Shown in pieces: positions 27,742-37,134 of a stretch of 64,000 bases of DNA (position 1 is its first letter; every line of letters begins with the position of its first letter). The DNA lies in the NCBI RefSeq assembly GCF_029689945.1, contig NZ_CP121451.1:6138001-6202000 (forward strand), given 5' to 3'. The position numbers and the translations under genes were made by a program. The notes beneath the pieces are model-generated. The model saw only the letters and a program-made list of their open reading frames with translations, was not told the origin of the DNA and did no database searches. The stretch is from Paenibacillus amylolyticus (lineage in GTDB: Bacteria > Bacillota > Bacilli > Paenibacillales > Paenibacillaceae).

Positions 27742-28473
27742 ATGAGCCAACCAACCCATTCGATTACTGTGCTAAATCTCCAGATTCCCACACCTTCCGG
27801 GAACAGCCCCATATTCCCCGTCATGCTTCGTGATGAAGATGGCGTTACCTTGGTGGATACCGGCATGATTGGCCAATTTGCTGAACTTCAATCCGCACTG
27901 GAACACGAGGGCGTACAACTCTCGGACATCAAACGTGTAATTGTTACCCATCAGGACATCGATCATATCGGTAATCTGGGCGCCCTTCTGGATGCCATCC
28001 CCGATCTGGAAATTTGGGCACATGCCGATGAAATTCCGTATCTAACAGGTGAGAAACCTTTGATCAAGTTTACTCCTGAGCGTCGCGCCCTGCTGCCTGC
28101 GCCCGTTTTGGCACTGGCAGACCAGCTGCTTATGCAGCTGCCCGAAGTGAACATCAGCAGAACGCTGGCAGACGGAGACCTGTTACCTCTGCAAGGAGGT
28201 ACACAAGTCATTCATACACCAGGACATACCCCAGGTCATATCTGCTTGTATTTCGGCGAGCAGCAATTCCTGCTTGCTGCCGATGAACTTCGTGTGGTTG
28301 ATGATGAACTCGTTGGCCCTGCGCCACCTGCGACACCGGACATGCCTGAAGCACTCCGAAGCCTGAAGAAACTGACAGACCTTACGCTGAATAAGGTTCT
28401 CTGTTATCACGGCGGAGAGTACACGAATGATCCGGCTCAGCGTATTGCTACACTTGCGGAGAGTGCAGAATAA
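27742..28473 (+). CDS. MBL-fold metallo-hydrolase
   Basis: The 243-residue protein has the metallo-beta-lactamase fold: GVTLVDTGMIG, the metal motif THQDIDHIGNLG (HxDxDH, with Gln-Asp in place of the usual His-Asp start), VIHTPGHTPGHICLY, LLAADELR and a final CYHGGEY. The first position of the usual HxHxDH motif is His and the third is Asp, which may alter one metal site. AAGGAGG at 27709-27715 is 27 bases from the ATG, but a hairpin (CCGGAC/GTCCGG, 27720-27735) lies between and would shorten the effective distance. Confidence 0.85.
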   Translation: MSQPTHSITVLNLQIPTPSGNSPIFPVMLRDEDGVTLVDTGMIGQFAELQSALEHEGVQLSDIKRVIVTHQDIDHIGNLGALLDAIPDLEIWAHADEIPYLTGEKPLIKFTPERRALLPAPVLALADQLLMQLPEVNISRTLADGDLLPLQGGTQVIHTPGHTPGHICLYFGEQQFLLAADELRVVDDELVGPAPPATPDMPEALRSLKKLTDLTLNKVLCYHGGEYTNDPAQRIATLAESAE

Positions 28474-28596
28474 GTAAATAACGAAGATCTGTGGATGTTC
28501 TGGCGACGATAACGCATCCTTTTAAATCTTATAGATTGGTGTGGCACACCTACGTTGTACCCTCTTCAGGATCAGGATGACACATACATTATAATC

Positions 28597-28643
28597 AAGG
28601 AGCTGTCCCATAAGTCATGCATTTGACGGGACAGCTCCTTTTG
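28597..28643 (+). terminator. Intrinsic terminator after the MBL gene
   Basis: AAGGAGCTGTCCC and GGGACAGCTCCTT form a 13-bp stem followed by TTTG. It lies ~120 bases after the stop codon and may act both ways. Confidence 0.8.
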
Positions 28644-28818
28644 ATTAATGAATTAACTACATCCTTCAACTACTACGCTGTTGTTGACCGTATGACAGCT
28701 CCTATTGCGCACGCTATGCACACAGTAACTTATATTACACCGCTATATTACATACACCACGACATGTGCACAGTATCTTCCCATACCCGTTTGGCAAACC
28801 AATTTATCGAAAAACCTG

Positions 28819-29087
28819 TAACGTAAGTGTCAGCTTATTCGCTAGGTTCCACCTGTAATGAATTGGACACGCCTAGACGCTATAGCTGTTTTGTAACGAA
28901 TCTGAGACACCCTATACGCAGTATTTTGAGCATCAACGTTTTCTAACGAACTCCAGACACCTTATTCACTCATTTCGTTGGTTTTCTCACAGGTTTCGGG
29001 TTAATTCTGGCGATATAACGCGGCTCAGGTTCGTTAAATTTTACGAACGCCACCAAACCTCCATATAAGGTGTGACAGGTTCGTTAG
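28819..29087. repeat. Cluster of degenerate ~26-bp repeats in both orientations
   Basis: A unit close to TAACGAAcctGAGACACC then TTAT recurs at 28819, 28856, 28894 and 28944 (direct, increasingly similar) and as its complement at about 29013-29036 and 29063-29087. Spacings are 37, 38 and 50 bases, and the copies differ, so this is not a CRISPR array. With the terminator at 28597 it accounts for the gene-free stretch 28474-29093. Confidence 0.7.
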
Positions 29088-29093
29088 AATAAA

Positions 29094-30301
29094 TCAACTC
29101 TCGGGAGTAAGTACAATCAGCTTGTCATCCCCATCACGTGGCGATCCTCGTCCATCCCGATTGTTCGTAAGTACATACAACTTTCCGTCTGCGCCAGCAC
29201 TCACATTGCGAATCCGGCCCCATTCATCTTCGAAGACGGGCTCCACCTGCTCGACCTGTGTGCCATCTTTCGAAAGAGTGACCTTCAACAGCTGCTCTCC
29301 ACGCAGATTCGCGGCAATCAGTGAGCCGGCCCATGGTCCTTCCTCAACAAAAGCCACACCGGACGGTGCCCAGGTATCGTTCCCACTATGTGCGAGCGGA
29401 GCCTGATATGCGCCATTGTCATCGTCGTCTCCCTCCACCTCAGGCCAGCCATAATTCTCACCAGCTACAATCCGGTTAATCTCATCATGATTACGCTGAC
29501 CATGCTCCGTGGCATAGAGATAACCATTGTCCGGGTTCCATGCCAGTCCCTGAGCGTTGCGGTGTCCCATACTGTATACAGGCGAATTCGGCCATGGGTT
29601 GTCTGCAGGGATCGATCCGTCGAGACCAATCCGCAATATTTTCCCCCAAGGCTATCTTCATTCTGGGACAATTCCGGTTCATACCGCTCACCTGTCGTGA
29701 TATAGAGCAATTGGTCCGGGCCGATCTTGATCCGCCCACCGTTATGATTCGTTCCGCCCGGAATGTTACCGAGCAGCTCTTTGTCTATAACCGCTTTACC
29801 GTCACTCACCTTGAGGCGTAACACTCGATTCGCAATACCGTCACCTTCCAGATAGGAGTGGTATGCATACAAATAACCGTTCTCCTCAAAGTCCGGATCA
29901 GCTGCAAGACCCAACAGACCTCCTTCACCCTCTTCATTAAACGGAGCTGAGAATTCAATCAGTGGTTCAGTGACCAGTTTTCCATCCTCTATAATCCGAA
30001 TGGCACCAGGGCGCTCCGTTACAAACATCCGGCCATCAGGCACACTTACAATCTCCCATGGTGCATTCAATCCTTCTACCAGAACGGAAGCCTGATATGG
30101 GATGACCGCCTCACCCTGCGCTCCACTCTCGTTTTCACTCGCACCGGTATTGCCACCGTTGGCTGTCTGTCCCTGACCTGTCCCCTGTCCCTGAGACTGC
30201 TCTGTTCCTCCCATAGAGGGTTCGCCTGAAGAACATGACGCTGTTAACAGTGCCACACTTAATAATGAAGCATACAGCGGAACGGTTACCCGATTATTCA
30301 T
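29094..30301 (-). CDS. PQQ-dependent sugar dehydrogenase family lipoprotein (frameshifted in this sequence)
   Basis: The repaired 402-residue protein is a six-bladed beta-propeller of the glucose/sorbosone dehydrogenase family. It has a lipoprotein signal (LLTASC, Cys23), a Gly/Gln/Ser/Asn-rich linker to ~65, then GLNAPWEIVSVPDGRMFVTERPG, GGLLGLAADPDF, GGTNHNGGRIKIG and, in the second part, MGHRNAQGLAW and TEHGQRN. Family members oxidise sugars with PQQ, though some lack measured activity. The frame breaks at 29639-29642; one more T on the + strand gives LGGKILRIGLDGS. Confidence 0.85.
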
Positions 30302-30504
30302 AATGACATCTCCCTTCGCCTATCGGAACTTTTGTATAAAATAACGAAGCCAAACCTCAACGTATGGTTAATATGCTGTTTTTATGTTGTTCTCTATAGT
30401 TGTGATGCTATCACATGTATAGCGGTTTCGCCCTGTATTACCCTCCACACCTGCCGCTCAAACCGAAAATTCAAGGGATTCCGAGGACATGAAATCACTG
30501 CATT

Positions 30505-30532
30505 TTGGAATTCCATCATATTCTTTTATAAT
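30505..30532 (+). promoter_or_regulatory. SigA-type promoter of the Xaa-Pro peptidase gene
   Basis: TTGGAA and TATAAT are separated by 16 bases, 40 bases before the start codon at 30572. Confidence 0.65.
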
Positions 30533-30571
30533 AGAAAGATAGTATGAATCGAAAGGTGGACAACTACAGTT

Positions 30572-31660
30572 ATGAATCAAAACCCTTTATCTCGTCTTGA
30601 AGCCGATCTGTCCGGGCAAGGATTGGACGCCATGCTGATCACAGATCCGAAACATATCTACTATTTAACTGGATTTGCGAGCAATCCGCATGAACGCTTC
30701 CTTGGTCTGGTTCTCGCACGCGGCGAAGAGCCCCTGTTGATCGTCCCCGCCCTGGACGCTGAAGCTGCGGCAGCCGCTTCCTCGGTGTCCAACATTGCGA
30801 CTCACACGGATACGGATAATCCATATGCTTTGTTTGATCGTTATCAGGGGCGTTTGGGCCGTGTCGGTCTCGAAAAAGAATACGTAACGGTCGCACGTTA
30901 TGAGCAGCTAACCGCCGCTCTGGGTGCTGCCAGCTTTGAAGATGTGGGCCCATTGCTTCGCACATTACGTGTGAAAAAAACACCAGATGAGGTAGCACGC
31001 ATTCGCCACGCCATTCATCTGATCGAAGAAACATTGCGTCAAGGCCTCTCTCATGTTTGTGCAGGCGTAACCGAAATTGAACTTGTTGCCGAGATGGAAT
31101 ATCAGATGAAAAAACTGGGTGCCGACGGCCCTTCTTTCGATACCATGGTGCTCACGGGACCCAAAACAGGTCTGCCACACGGTACACCAGGTGAACGGAA
31201 GCTGCAACATGGTGACTTGTTGATGTTTGACATGGGTGTGTATGCTGGAGGATATGCCTCGGATATCACGCGTACATTCGCCTTTGGTGACATCTCACCT
31301 GAACTCAAAACCATCTATAACACAGTGCTCGCAGCGAACGAAGCGGCTATCCAAATCGTGAAACCAGGCATCACCTGCGCTGAAGTGGATCGTGCAGCAC
31401 GTCAGGTGACGGAAGAAGCGGGATACGGCGAGCGTTTCATGCACAGAGTAGGCCATGGACTGGGGATTGACGTACATGAGTATCCTTCTCTCCATGGAGA
31501 GAATACAGACATTCTGAATGAAGGTACCGTGTTCACGATAGAACCGGGCATATATACCTCAGCAGGCGGCGTCCGCATCGAAGATGATGTCATTGTGACT
31601 GAGACGGGTATCGAAGTTCTGACAACATATCCAAAAGAATTGCAAATCCTTACCGACTAG
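30572..31660 (+). CDS. M24 family Xaa-Pro peptidase
   Basis: The 362-residue enzyme removes N-terminal residues preceding proline. An N-terminal creatinase-like domain (~1-130, starting LSRLEADLSGQGLDAMLITDPKHIYYLTGF) precedes the pita-bread catalytic domain, whose five metal ligands are seen: two Asp in MFDMGVYAGGYASDITRTF, His in HRVGHGLGIDVHEYP, Glu in FTIEPGIY and Glu in VRIEDDV. Length and layout match YkvY/YqhT-type proteins of Bacillus. It is a single-gene unit with its own promoter and terminator. Confidence 0.9.
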   Translation: MNQNPLSRLEADLSGQGLDAMLITDPKHIYYLTGFASNPHERFLGLVLARGEEPLLIVPALDAEAAAAASSVSNIATHTDTDNPYALFDRYQGRLGRVGLEKEYVTVARYEQLTAALGAASFEDVGPLLRTLRVKKTPDEVARIRHAIHLIEETLRQGLSHVCAGVTEIELVAEMEYQMKKLGADGPSFDTMVLTGPKTGLPHGTPGERKLQHGDLLMFDMGVYAGGYASDITRTFAFGDISPELKTIYNTVLAANEAAIQIVKPGITCAEVDRAARQVTEEAGYGERFMHRVGHGLGIDVHEYPSLHGENTDILNEGTVFTIEPGIYTSAGGVRIEDDVIVTETGIEVLTTYPKELQILTD

Positions 31661-31675
31661 TCCAATGGTGAACGC

Positions 31676-31717
31676 AAAAATCCCGCAAATCCATGATATC
31701 AAGGGTTGCGGGATTTT
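31676..31717 (+). terminator. Intrinsic terminator after the Xaa-Pro peptidase gene
   Basis: AAAAATCCCGCAA and TTGCGGGATTTT form the stem with T on the far side; likely also active for the convergent gene on the - strand. Confidence 0.85.
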
Positions 31718-31790
31718 AATTCATACGAAACATATCTTGAACTACACCGCCTACATCCTACGCGTTGTATTCCTGCTCACTCATGAACCA

Positions 31791-32144
31791 TTAGCCAAAC
31801 TCATGCGTGATATCCTGCCAGGATTCCAGCTGTGGCAGCTGTTGCTTCCCCCAATAATCCAGAAACCATTGAATAATTGCCGTCGGATCTGTTGTGTTGT
31901 AGCTGTAATGCCGGAAACCGTCTTCACCTTCCTGCAAACGAATCTCCGCCACCATGTGCCCTGGTTCCTCAAGCGCAGCAGCCTGCATATACATACTTCC
32001 CTCCACCAGCTCCGAAGGTTCAAGTACTACGTATTCCTGCAATTCCAGATTGGTGATCAAATCCACCAATAACGAGGCATTAATGCTATCATTCTCATAA
32101 GTTGTGCCATTGCTTTCCAGTGTATAACGCAGTGTAGAGTACAT
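31791..32144 (-). CDS. Small acidic protein of unknown function
   Basis: I do not recognise this 117-residue protein. It is acidic, begins MYSTLRYTLESNGTTYEND and ends WFLDYWGKQQLPQLESWQDI, with no signal peptide or membrane segment. AAGGGGAA lies seven bases before the ATG. It is convergent with the Xaa-Pro peptidase gene. Confidence 0.65.
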   Translation of the reverse strand: MYSTLRYTLESNGTTYENDSINASLLVDLITNLELQEYVVLEPSELVEGSMYMQAAALEEPGHMVAEIRLQEGEDGFRHYSYNTTDPTAIIQWFLDYWGKQQLPQLESWQDITHEFG

Positions 32145-32283
32145 ATACGATTCCCCTTTGGTTGAAGTCAGTGTTGGCTAATGATAAATGATACACGCTC
32201 ATAACGACAGGTCGTTTATATTATAACTTTTTCATAATAATGTAAAAAGGATTTTCTTGTTTCGGGAAAATGTGTTTCTATTA

Positions 32284-32333
32284 AAAATCCCCTTGCAAAG
32301 TCCAAATTATAATGGACTCCGAAGGGGGTATTT
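32284..32333 (-). terminator. Intrinsic terminator after yhhQ
   Basis: On the - strand CCCCCTTcgGAGTCCA pairs with TGGACTttgcAAGGGG-type arms around TTATAAT, followed by ATTTTTAAT. Confidence 0.8.
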
Positions 32334-32356
32334 AAGTGATCCTCTTTGAATATTGT

Positions 32357-33040
32357 CTAAGCTTCATCCTTAAACTTAAAGCTGCGTGCAGCATACAGGA
32401 ACGGTGTTCCTACCGCAGTTAATACGAATTTGATAATATACGTCGTCAGGAAGATTTCCAGCCATACATCCCAAGGATAGATGAACGCAAACGCGATCGT
32501 GCAGAACACCAATGTATCCACGAATGAACTGATGATCGAACTGCCGTTGGTGCGTATCCACAACTGATTGCGCCCTGGAGCCACCTTGCGCAGCCATGAG
32601 TATAATCGCACATCCAGGAACTGACTGATGAAGTACGCCGTCAGACTTCCGAGTGCCAGACGTGGCAGCAGACCAAACAATGTTTTCATCGAATCCTGTG
32701 CAAAGTCCGTCGGTGCCGGATCAAAGCGTAACACCATTTGCATCAGTACTGTCGTCATGATCAACGTAAAGAATCCGAACCATACGGCTTTGCGTGCCTC
32801 ACCTGGTCCATATTTCTCATTAAGCAGATCACTGGTCAGGTACATGCTGACATACATCGTATTGCCAAGCGTTAGTACAATCCCCATGATATCTATTGTT
32901 TTGGTCACCTGAATGTTGGCTATAACCGTAGCCACACCAATCCAGGCATAGAGACCCTTTTTACCGAACAAGCGGTAACACAACAGGAAAAATCCATAAG
33001 TTACGAGAACGAAAACCGCTCCCCACCCTAAGTTGAACAT
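32357..33040 (-). CDS. yhhQ: Queuosine precursor transporter, YhhQ/VUT family
   Basis: The ~227-residue protein has six membrane segments and the family motifs LYAWIGVATVIANIQVTK, LTSDLLNEKYGPGEARKAVW and TNGSSIISSFVDTLVF. YhhQ imports queuosine precursors (preQ0/preQ1); the Bacillus name is YpdP. A preQ1-I riboswitch lies directly upstream, which supports the assignment. The start is ATG at 33040 or GTG at 33052; the AGGAAGG site at 33055-33061 is closer to the usual distance from the ATG (14) than from the GTG (2). Confidence 0.92.
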   Translation of the reverse strand: MFNLGWGAVFVLVTYGFFLLCYRLFGKKGLYAWIGVATVIANIQVTKTIDIMGIVLTLGNTMYVSMYLTSDLLNEKYGPGEARKAVWFGFFTLIMTTVLMQMVLRFDPAPTDFAQDSMKTLFGLLPRLALGSLTAYFISQFLDVRLYSWLRKVAPGRNQLWIRTNGSSIISSFVDTLVFCTIAFAFIYPWDVWLEIFLTTYIIKFVLTAVGTPFLYAARSFKFKDEA

Positions 33041-33054
33041 AAATACATACACTG

Positions 33055-33095
33055 CCTTCCTAGTTTTGATTACGCGGGATGGTTACGAACCGCGG
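33055..33095 (-). ncRNA. preQ1-I riboswitch in the yhhQ leader
   Basis: The - strand reads CGCGGTTCGTAACCATCCCGCG, then TAATCAAAACTAGGAAGG: stem P1 (CGCGG/CCGCG), a TTC-rich loop, and the A-rich tail ending in AACTAGG that forms the H-type pseudoknot of this class. The tail overlaps the Shine-Dalgarno AGGAAGG, so ligand binding should block translation of yhhQ. Bases 33096-33315 upstream hold no gene that I can support. Confidence 0.87.
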
Positions 33096-33315
33096 TTTGG
33101 CTCAGGGCCAAAACATGAATACTCTATCACATTTCTCGTCCCATGAACAGAACTAAATAACTCCAAGTGTGCCTGAGTCACTACGATCCCTCCGATATTC
33201 CTCCTGTGTTCCTCTGGACCATACTACGCTTTTCCTGCCTAATCTCTCTTACCACGAGATATCAAAACGTAGACGGCTTCCCACAACATGCACAGGTATG
33301 ATGATGCGATTGCTA

Positions 33316-33352
33316 CAAAAAACCGCCCTCCGGATTCCTCCGAAGGACGGCT
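33316..33352 (-). terminator. Intrinsic terminator after tcyP
   Basis: On the - strand CCGTCCTTCGGA pairs (with two G-U pairs) with TCCGGAGGGCGG and is followed by six T. Confidence 0.88.
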
Positions 33353-33415
33353 TAACTTGCTCGAAATGTAAATCGTTTTGGCTCTACTATGAGCCTCTAC
33401 CTAATCCATTCTGTA

Positions 33416-34813
33416 TTAAGCCTGAACAGCTGAATCCAGCTCACGGCTCTGATCATTGAAGGTGTCATGATCATTTTCTTTCAAGATTTTGCTGGTTACA
33501 AGTCCAGAAGTCATGGACCCGTTTACGTTCAATGCTGTACGACCCATGTCGATCAGCGGTTCAACGGAGATCAGCAATCCTGCCAAGGCTACAGGCAGGT
33601 TCATGGTGGACAATACGATCAGGGAAGCGAAGGTTGCCCCGCCGCCAACACCTGCCACACCAAACGAACTGATCATAACAACAAGGATCAACGTCACGAT
33701 GAAGTCCCAGCTCAGCGGGTCGATTCCGACCGTCGGAGCAATCATCACCGCCAGCATGGCCGGATAGATCCCGGCGCAGCCGTTTTGCCCAATCGTAGCA
33801 CCAAAGCTTGCAGACAAGTTGGCAATACCGTCGGATACGCCCAGTTTCTTCGTCTGTGTCTCCACATTCAGCGGAATCGCCGCTGCACTTGAACGGGATG
33901 TGAAGGCAAATACCAGTGTTGGCAGAACCTTTTTCAGATACGTAATCGGGTTGAACCCGGACAGCGAGATGATGATCAAGTGAATGATAAACATCACGAG
34001 CAACGCCACGTAGGAAGCGACAACGAATTTGATCAACTTCAGAATCTCGTCCGGGTTGGTGGTCGCCGTCACCTTGGTAATGAGGGCCAGAATCCCGTAT
34101 GGCGTAAGCCTTAGCACCAAGGTTACAATCCGCATAACTACCGCATATACCGCATTAACCATGCCTCGGAATGTTTCCGCCTGTTGTGGTTTTTTGCGAT
34201 CCAGTCCAAGTACAGCTACACCGATGAACGCGGAGAAGATAACCACCGCCAGTGTGGATGTACGACGTTCTCCTGTCATATCTGCAAAGGGATTCGAAGG
34301 AATGAATTCCAGCACTTGCTGCGGGATCGTCTGATCCTTCACATCAACAAGCCGTTCCTCCATCTTCTGCCCTTGGGCAATCTCCCGGTCCCCACCTTCA
34401 ATTTCGATGGAAGTCAGGTTAAAGCTAAGGCTCGTTACAATGCTGACCCCTGCGGCAATCGCTGTAGTGATCAACAGAATGGCAATAATGGAAACACTCA
34501 TCTTGCCGAGATTTTGCTTGCCCTTCAGATTCATAATGGCTGAGATGATCGACACCATGATCAATGGGATCACGACCATTTGCAACAAACGCACATATCC
34601 TGAACCGACCAGATTGAACCAATCGACTGATTTCGTAACTACATCAGAACCTGATGCGTACACCAATTGAAGAATAACCCCGTACACAACCCCCAGTCCA
34701 AGACCCGCAAATACGCGTTTGGTAAAGGAGATATGCTTTTTCTGCATCCAGTAGAGGATGCCGAGTAAAGCAAGCATAACCACTACATTCAATATAACTA
34801 GAAACGTATCCAT
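33416..34813 (-). CDS. tcyP: L-cystine symporter of the dicarboxylate/cation symporter family
   Basis: The 465-residue membrane protein belongs to the DAACS family and matches TcyP (YhcL), the high-affinity L-cystine importer. It has ~8 membrane segments plus re-entrant loops; key regions are VRLLQMVVIPLIMVSII, FAFTSRSSAAAIPLNVET (the Ser-rich hairpin), LSASFGATIGQNGCAGIYPAML and a final VEPLIDMGRTALNVNGSM. GGAGG lies ten bases before the ATG. In B. subtilis tcyP answers to sulfur limitation through CymR; I could not define a CymR site in the leader. Confidence 0.92.
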   Translation of the reverse strand: MDTFLVILNVVVMLALLGILYWMQKKHISFTKRVFAGLGLGVVYGVILQLVYASGSDVVTKSVDWFNLVGSGYVRLLQMVVIPLIMVSIISAIMNLKGKQNLGKMSVSIIAILLITTAIAAGVSIVTSLSFNLTSIEIEGGDREIAQGQKMEERLVDVKDQTIPQQVLEFIPSNPFADMTGERRTSTLAVVIFSAFIGVAVLGLDRKKPQQAETFRGMVNAVYAVVMRIVTLVLRLTPYGILALITKVTATTNPDEILKLIKFVVASYVALLVMFIIHLIIISLSGFNPITYLKKVLPTLVFAFTSRSSAAAIPLNVETQTKKLGVSDGIANLSASFGATIGQNGCAGIYPAMLAVMIAPTVGIDPLSWDFIVTLILVVMISSFGVAGVGGGATFASLIVLSTMNLPVALAGLLISVEPLIDMGRTALNVNGSMTSGLVTSKILKENDHDTFNDQSRELDSAVQA

Positions 34814-35163
34814 TTCTTTAAATCCTCCTCAGGCATGTGTGTAACCGGAACATATCCGGTTCTCTTCTATTTTTTTATACTTCTGACAAGACAATTTACA
34901 ATATACCATATATCAAACTATTCTGGTAGGTATTAATTGATATTATGTAATATGCATGTAACAGATACATCTATTTCTGAAAAAAATACACCAAATCGTG
35001 AAAATTGTTCTATTCAACCTTCGGTTAATTTTGTAATATAGGTATATCCGCTTATTCCCAAGTTTTCTCAATGCATAATTTAGGTCTTTCTTCATTGGTA
35101 GATAGGCCTTATGAATACGGAAAAGCGACAATGTTAATGAACTTGACGTGAAAGGATGATCAT
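34814..35163. other. Intergenic region between divergent tcyP and chemoreceptor genes
   Basis: The 350 bases are AT-rich and should hold promoters for both genes, but I see no strong pair of -35/-10 boxes, no ORF and no repeat. No SigD-type motility promoter was recognised before the chemoreceptor gene. Confidence 0.5.
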
Positions 35164-36863
35164 ATGTTTCGTAATCGCACCGTTGCCGGTAAAATCAGAG
35201 GCACCTTGTTCCTCGTTCTGCTGGTTGCTTCCCTGTTGTTCAGTATTAGTTTTTACGCCGTATCGATGAATATTATTCAAAGTTACGTGCTTCCGCAGTT
35301 TGACAAGGTCCTAAACACGTCCATTCAGGATATATACAAGAACACTTCAGCATCCAAAATTCTGCAGGTACAGAGCGGCGGAGCCGGTGCTGAAGGTGCT
35401 GCGATGACCGTGGAATCGTATCTGGCCGATAAAGCAAAAGAACATAACCTCGACGCCGCATATGTTGTAGCTATACAGGACGGTGCAGCCCAAGTTGTTG
35501 TGGCGAACTCTTCCTCAGGCATGAAAGCCCAAGACGAGATTAATGTAGAACCCGCCATGAATGCAGCTGTCGAGAGCAAAGAAATGGTGATCAGCGAAGT
35601 CTATTCCGATTCCTTCGGTGTACATAAGGCCGCATTCATTCCAATTGCAGGAAGCAACATGATAATGGCTGTAAGCATGGATGCCCAATTCATTCAGGAT
35701 AAGATCACCCAGATTTTCTGGCTATGTCTTGGGATTACAGCACTGGTCTTCGTGCTCGGCTGGCTTATCTCCACCAGTATGATCAAAAGAGTAACCAAAC
35801 CGATCATCAAGCTTGTCCAACATAGCAAACAAATATCTCAAGGTGACCTGACCGCTGAAATTCAGATCAAAGGTAAAGATGAAATTGCCCAGCTTGCCGC
35901 AAGCTTCCAGACGATGACGCATAACCTGAAAGAAATGATCAGCCGCGCCTTGTCCACATCCAATGAAGTGGTGTCAGGCTCCAATGACTTGCTTCAACGG
36001 GTTGAATCGATGTCCGGTATGGTTCGAACTCCAGCCGCTCCGCAGAAGATGCTGAAAAAGGAAGCATCAGCATTGCGTCAAGCGCATCCGAGAACGCCAG
36101 AGCTATGGAAGAAATTACTCAGGGCATCATGCATATTGCATCATCTTCTGCCGAAGTATCTGAGCAGATCGGTGATGCAGCGAGCGAAGCAGTTAACGGT
36201 AACCGACTGGCTCAGAATGCCGTTGAACAGATGGAACGTGTAGGCCAGACCGCAAGTGAATCGCTGCGCTATGTGGAAACCATGAATGAACGTTCGGTAG
36301 CCATCGGCACCATTGTTGCTTCCATTTTTGAAATTACCAAACAGATTAACATGCTGTCACTTAACGCCTCCATCGAAGCAGCACGTGCCGGAGAGCATGG
36401 CCGCGGATTCGCTGTCGTTGCCGGAGAAGTTCGCAAACTTGCCGAACAATCCAAGACAGCCACAGAGGAAATCTCGGATTATCTGGGTACCATTCGTGAA
36501 GATGCTGAACGTTCCGTTGATGCCATGAACCGTGTAACCCAAGAGATTGGTTCAGGTACAACTGTTGTTCAGCAAGCAGGCTCCGCCTTCCAGCAACTGA
36601 ATGAATTGATTCAGAACGTCAACCTGACCATTCAGACCGTTTCTGCTTCAACACAACAAGTATCCGCTGGTGCAGAAGAAGTAAGTGCGTCCGTGGAAGA
36701 AACGGCACAGATTACGTCCAAATCCCGTGAGAGCATGTTGCAGATTGCTTCGACAGCAGATCTTCAGCTCAGCGAGATGGATTCACATTCCAATACCGTT
36801 CGTCATCTGCATGAACAAGCTGTAGAGCTGCAATCTGCCATGAAGAAATTCAAAATTAACTAA
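35164..36863 (+). CDS. Methyl-accepting chemotaxis protein (frameshifted in this sequence)
   Basis: The repaired 566-residue receptor has a membrane segment at ~12-35, a ~140-residue external Cache-like domain, a second membrane segment (~178-200), a HAMP domain ([19 protein letters not shown] onward) and the signalling domain with the conserved hairpin tip [20 protein letters not shown], which contacts CheA/CheW. The frame breaks at 36023-36024; one more T gives [18 protein letters not shown]. The external domain probably binds a small organic ligand; which one is not known. No che genes are nearby. Confidence 0.9.
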
Positions 36864-36922
36864 CAGGTAAACCATTAACCCATCATTACCTGATTTAAAC
36901 CTCATTTAATCATAGGATATAC

Positions 36923-36985
36923 AATACCCCATGCCGCTAACATTCCGTTTCCAGAGAACGGTTTGTCGGACATGGGGGTATTTTT
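36923..36985 (+). terminator. Intrinsic terminator after the chemoreceptor gene
   Basis: AATACCCC-ATG pairs with CATGGGGGTATT, with an inner CCGTTT/AACGG hairpin, followed by TTTTTG. Confidence 0.82.
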
Positions 36986-37134
36986 GTATAACCGTTGTGT
37001 TATGACGATTAACAAATGTTATTTGAATCCATTTCATAATCAATACCTGAACTGTACTAATCATGTTTCCTTACTGATATATCACTTGATGTTTGTTTTC
37101 TCGCACATATCGGCTGTTGACTCTGTTCTCTTGC

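Noticed and set aside
28819..29087. CRISPR array
   Set aside because: Repeats are degenerate, occur in both orientations and are unevenly spaced; no cas gene is present.
33096..33315. Possible small genes upstream of yhhQ
   Set aside because: No frame here has a ribosome binding site, family motif or credible composition; the stretch is leader and intergenic.
36963..37134. Possible short + strand gene after the chemoreceptor terminator
   Set aside because: Once cobQ is repaired the region is mostly the cobQ end on the other strand; no ribosome binding site or family pattern.
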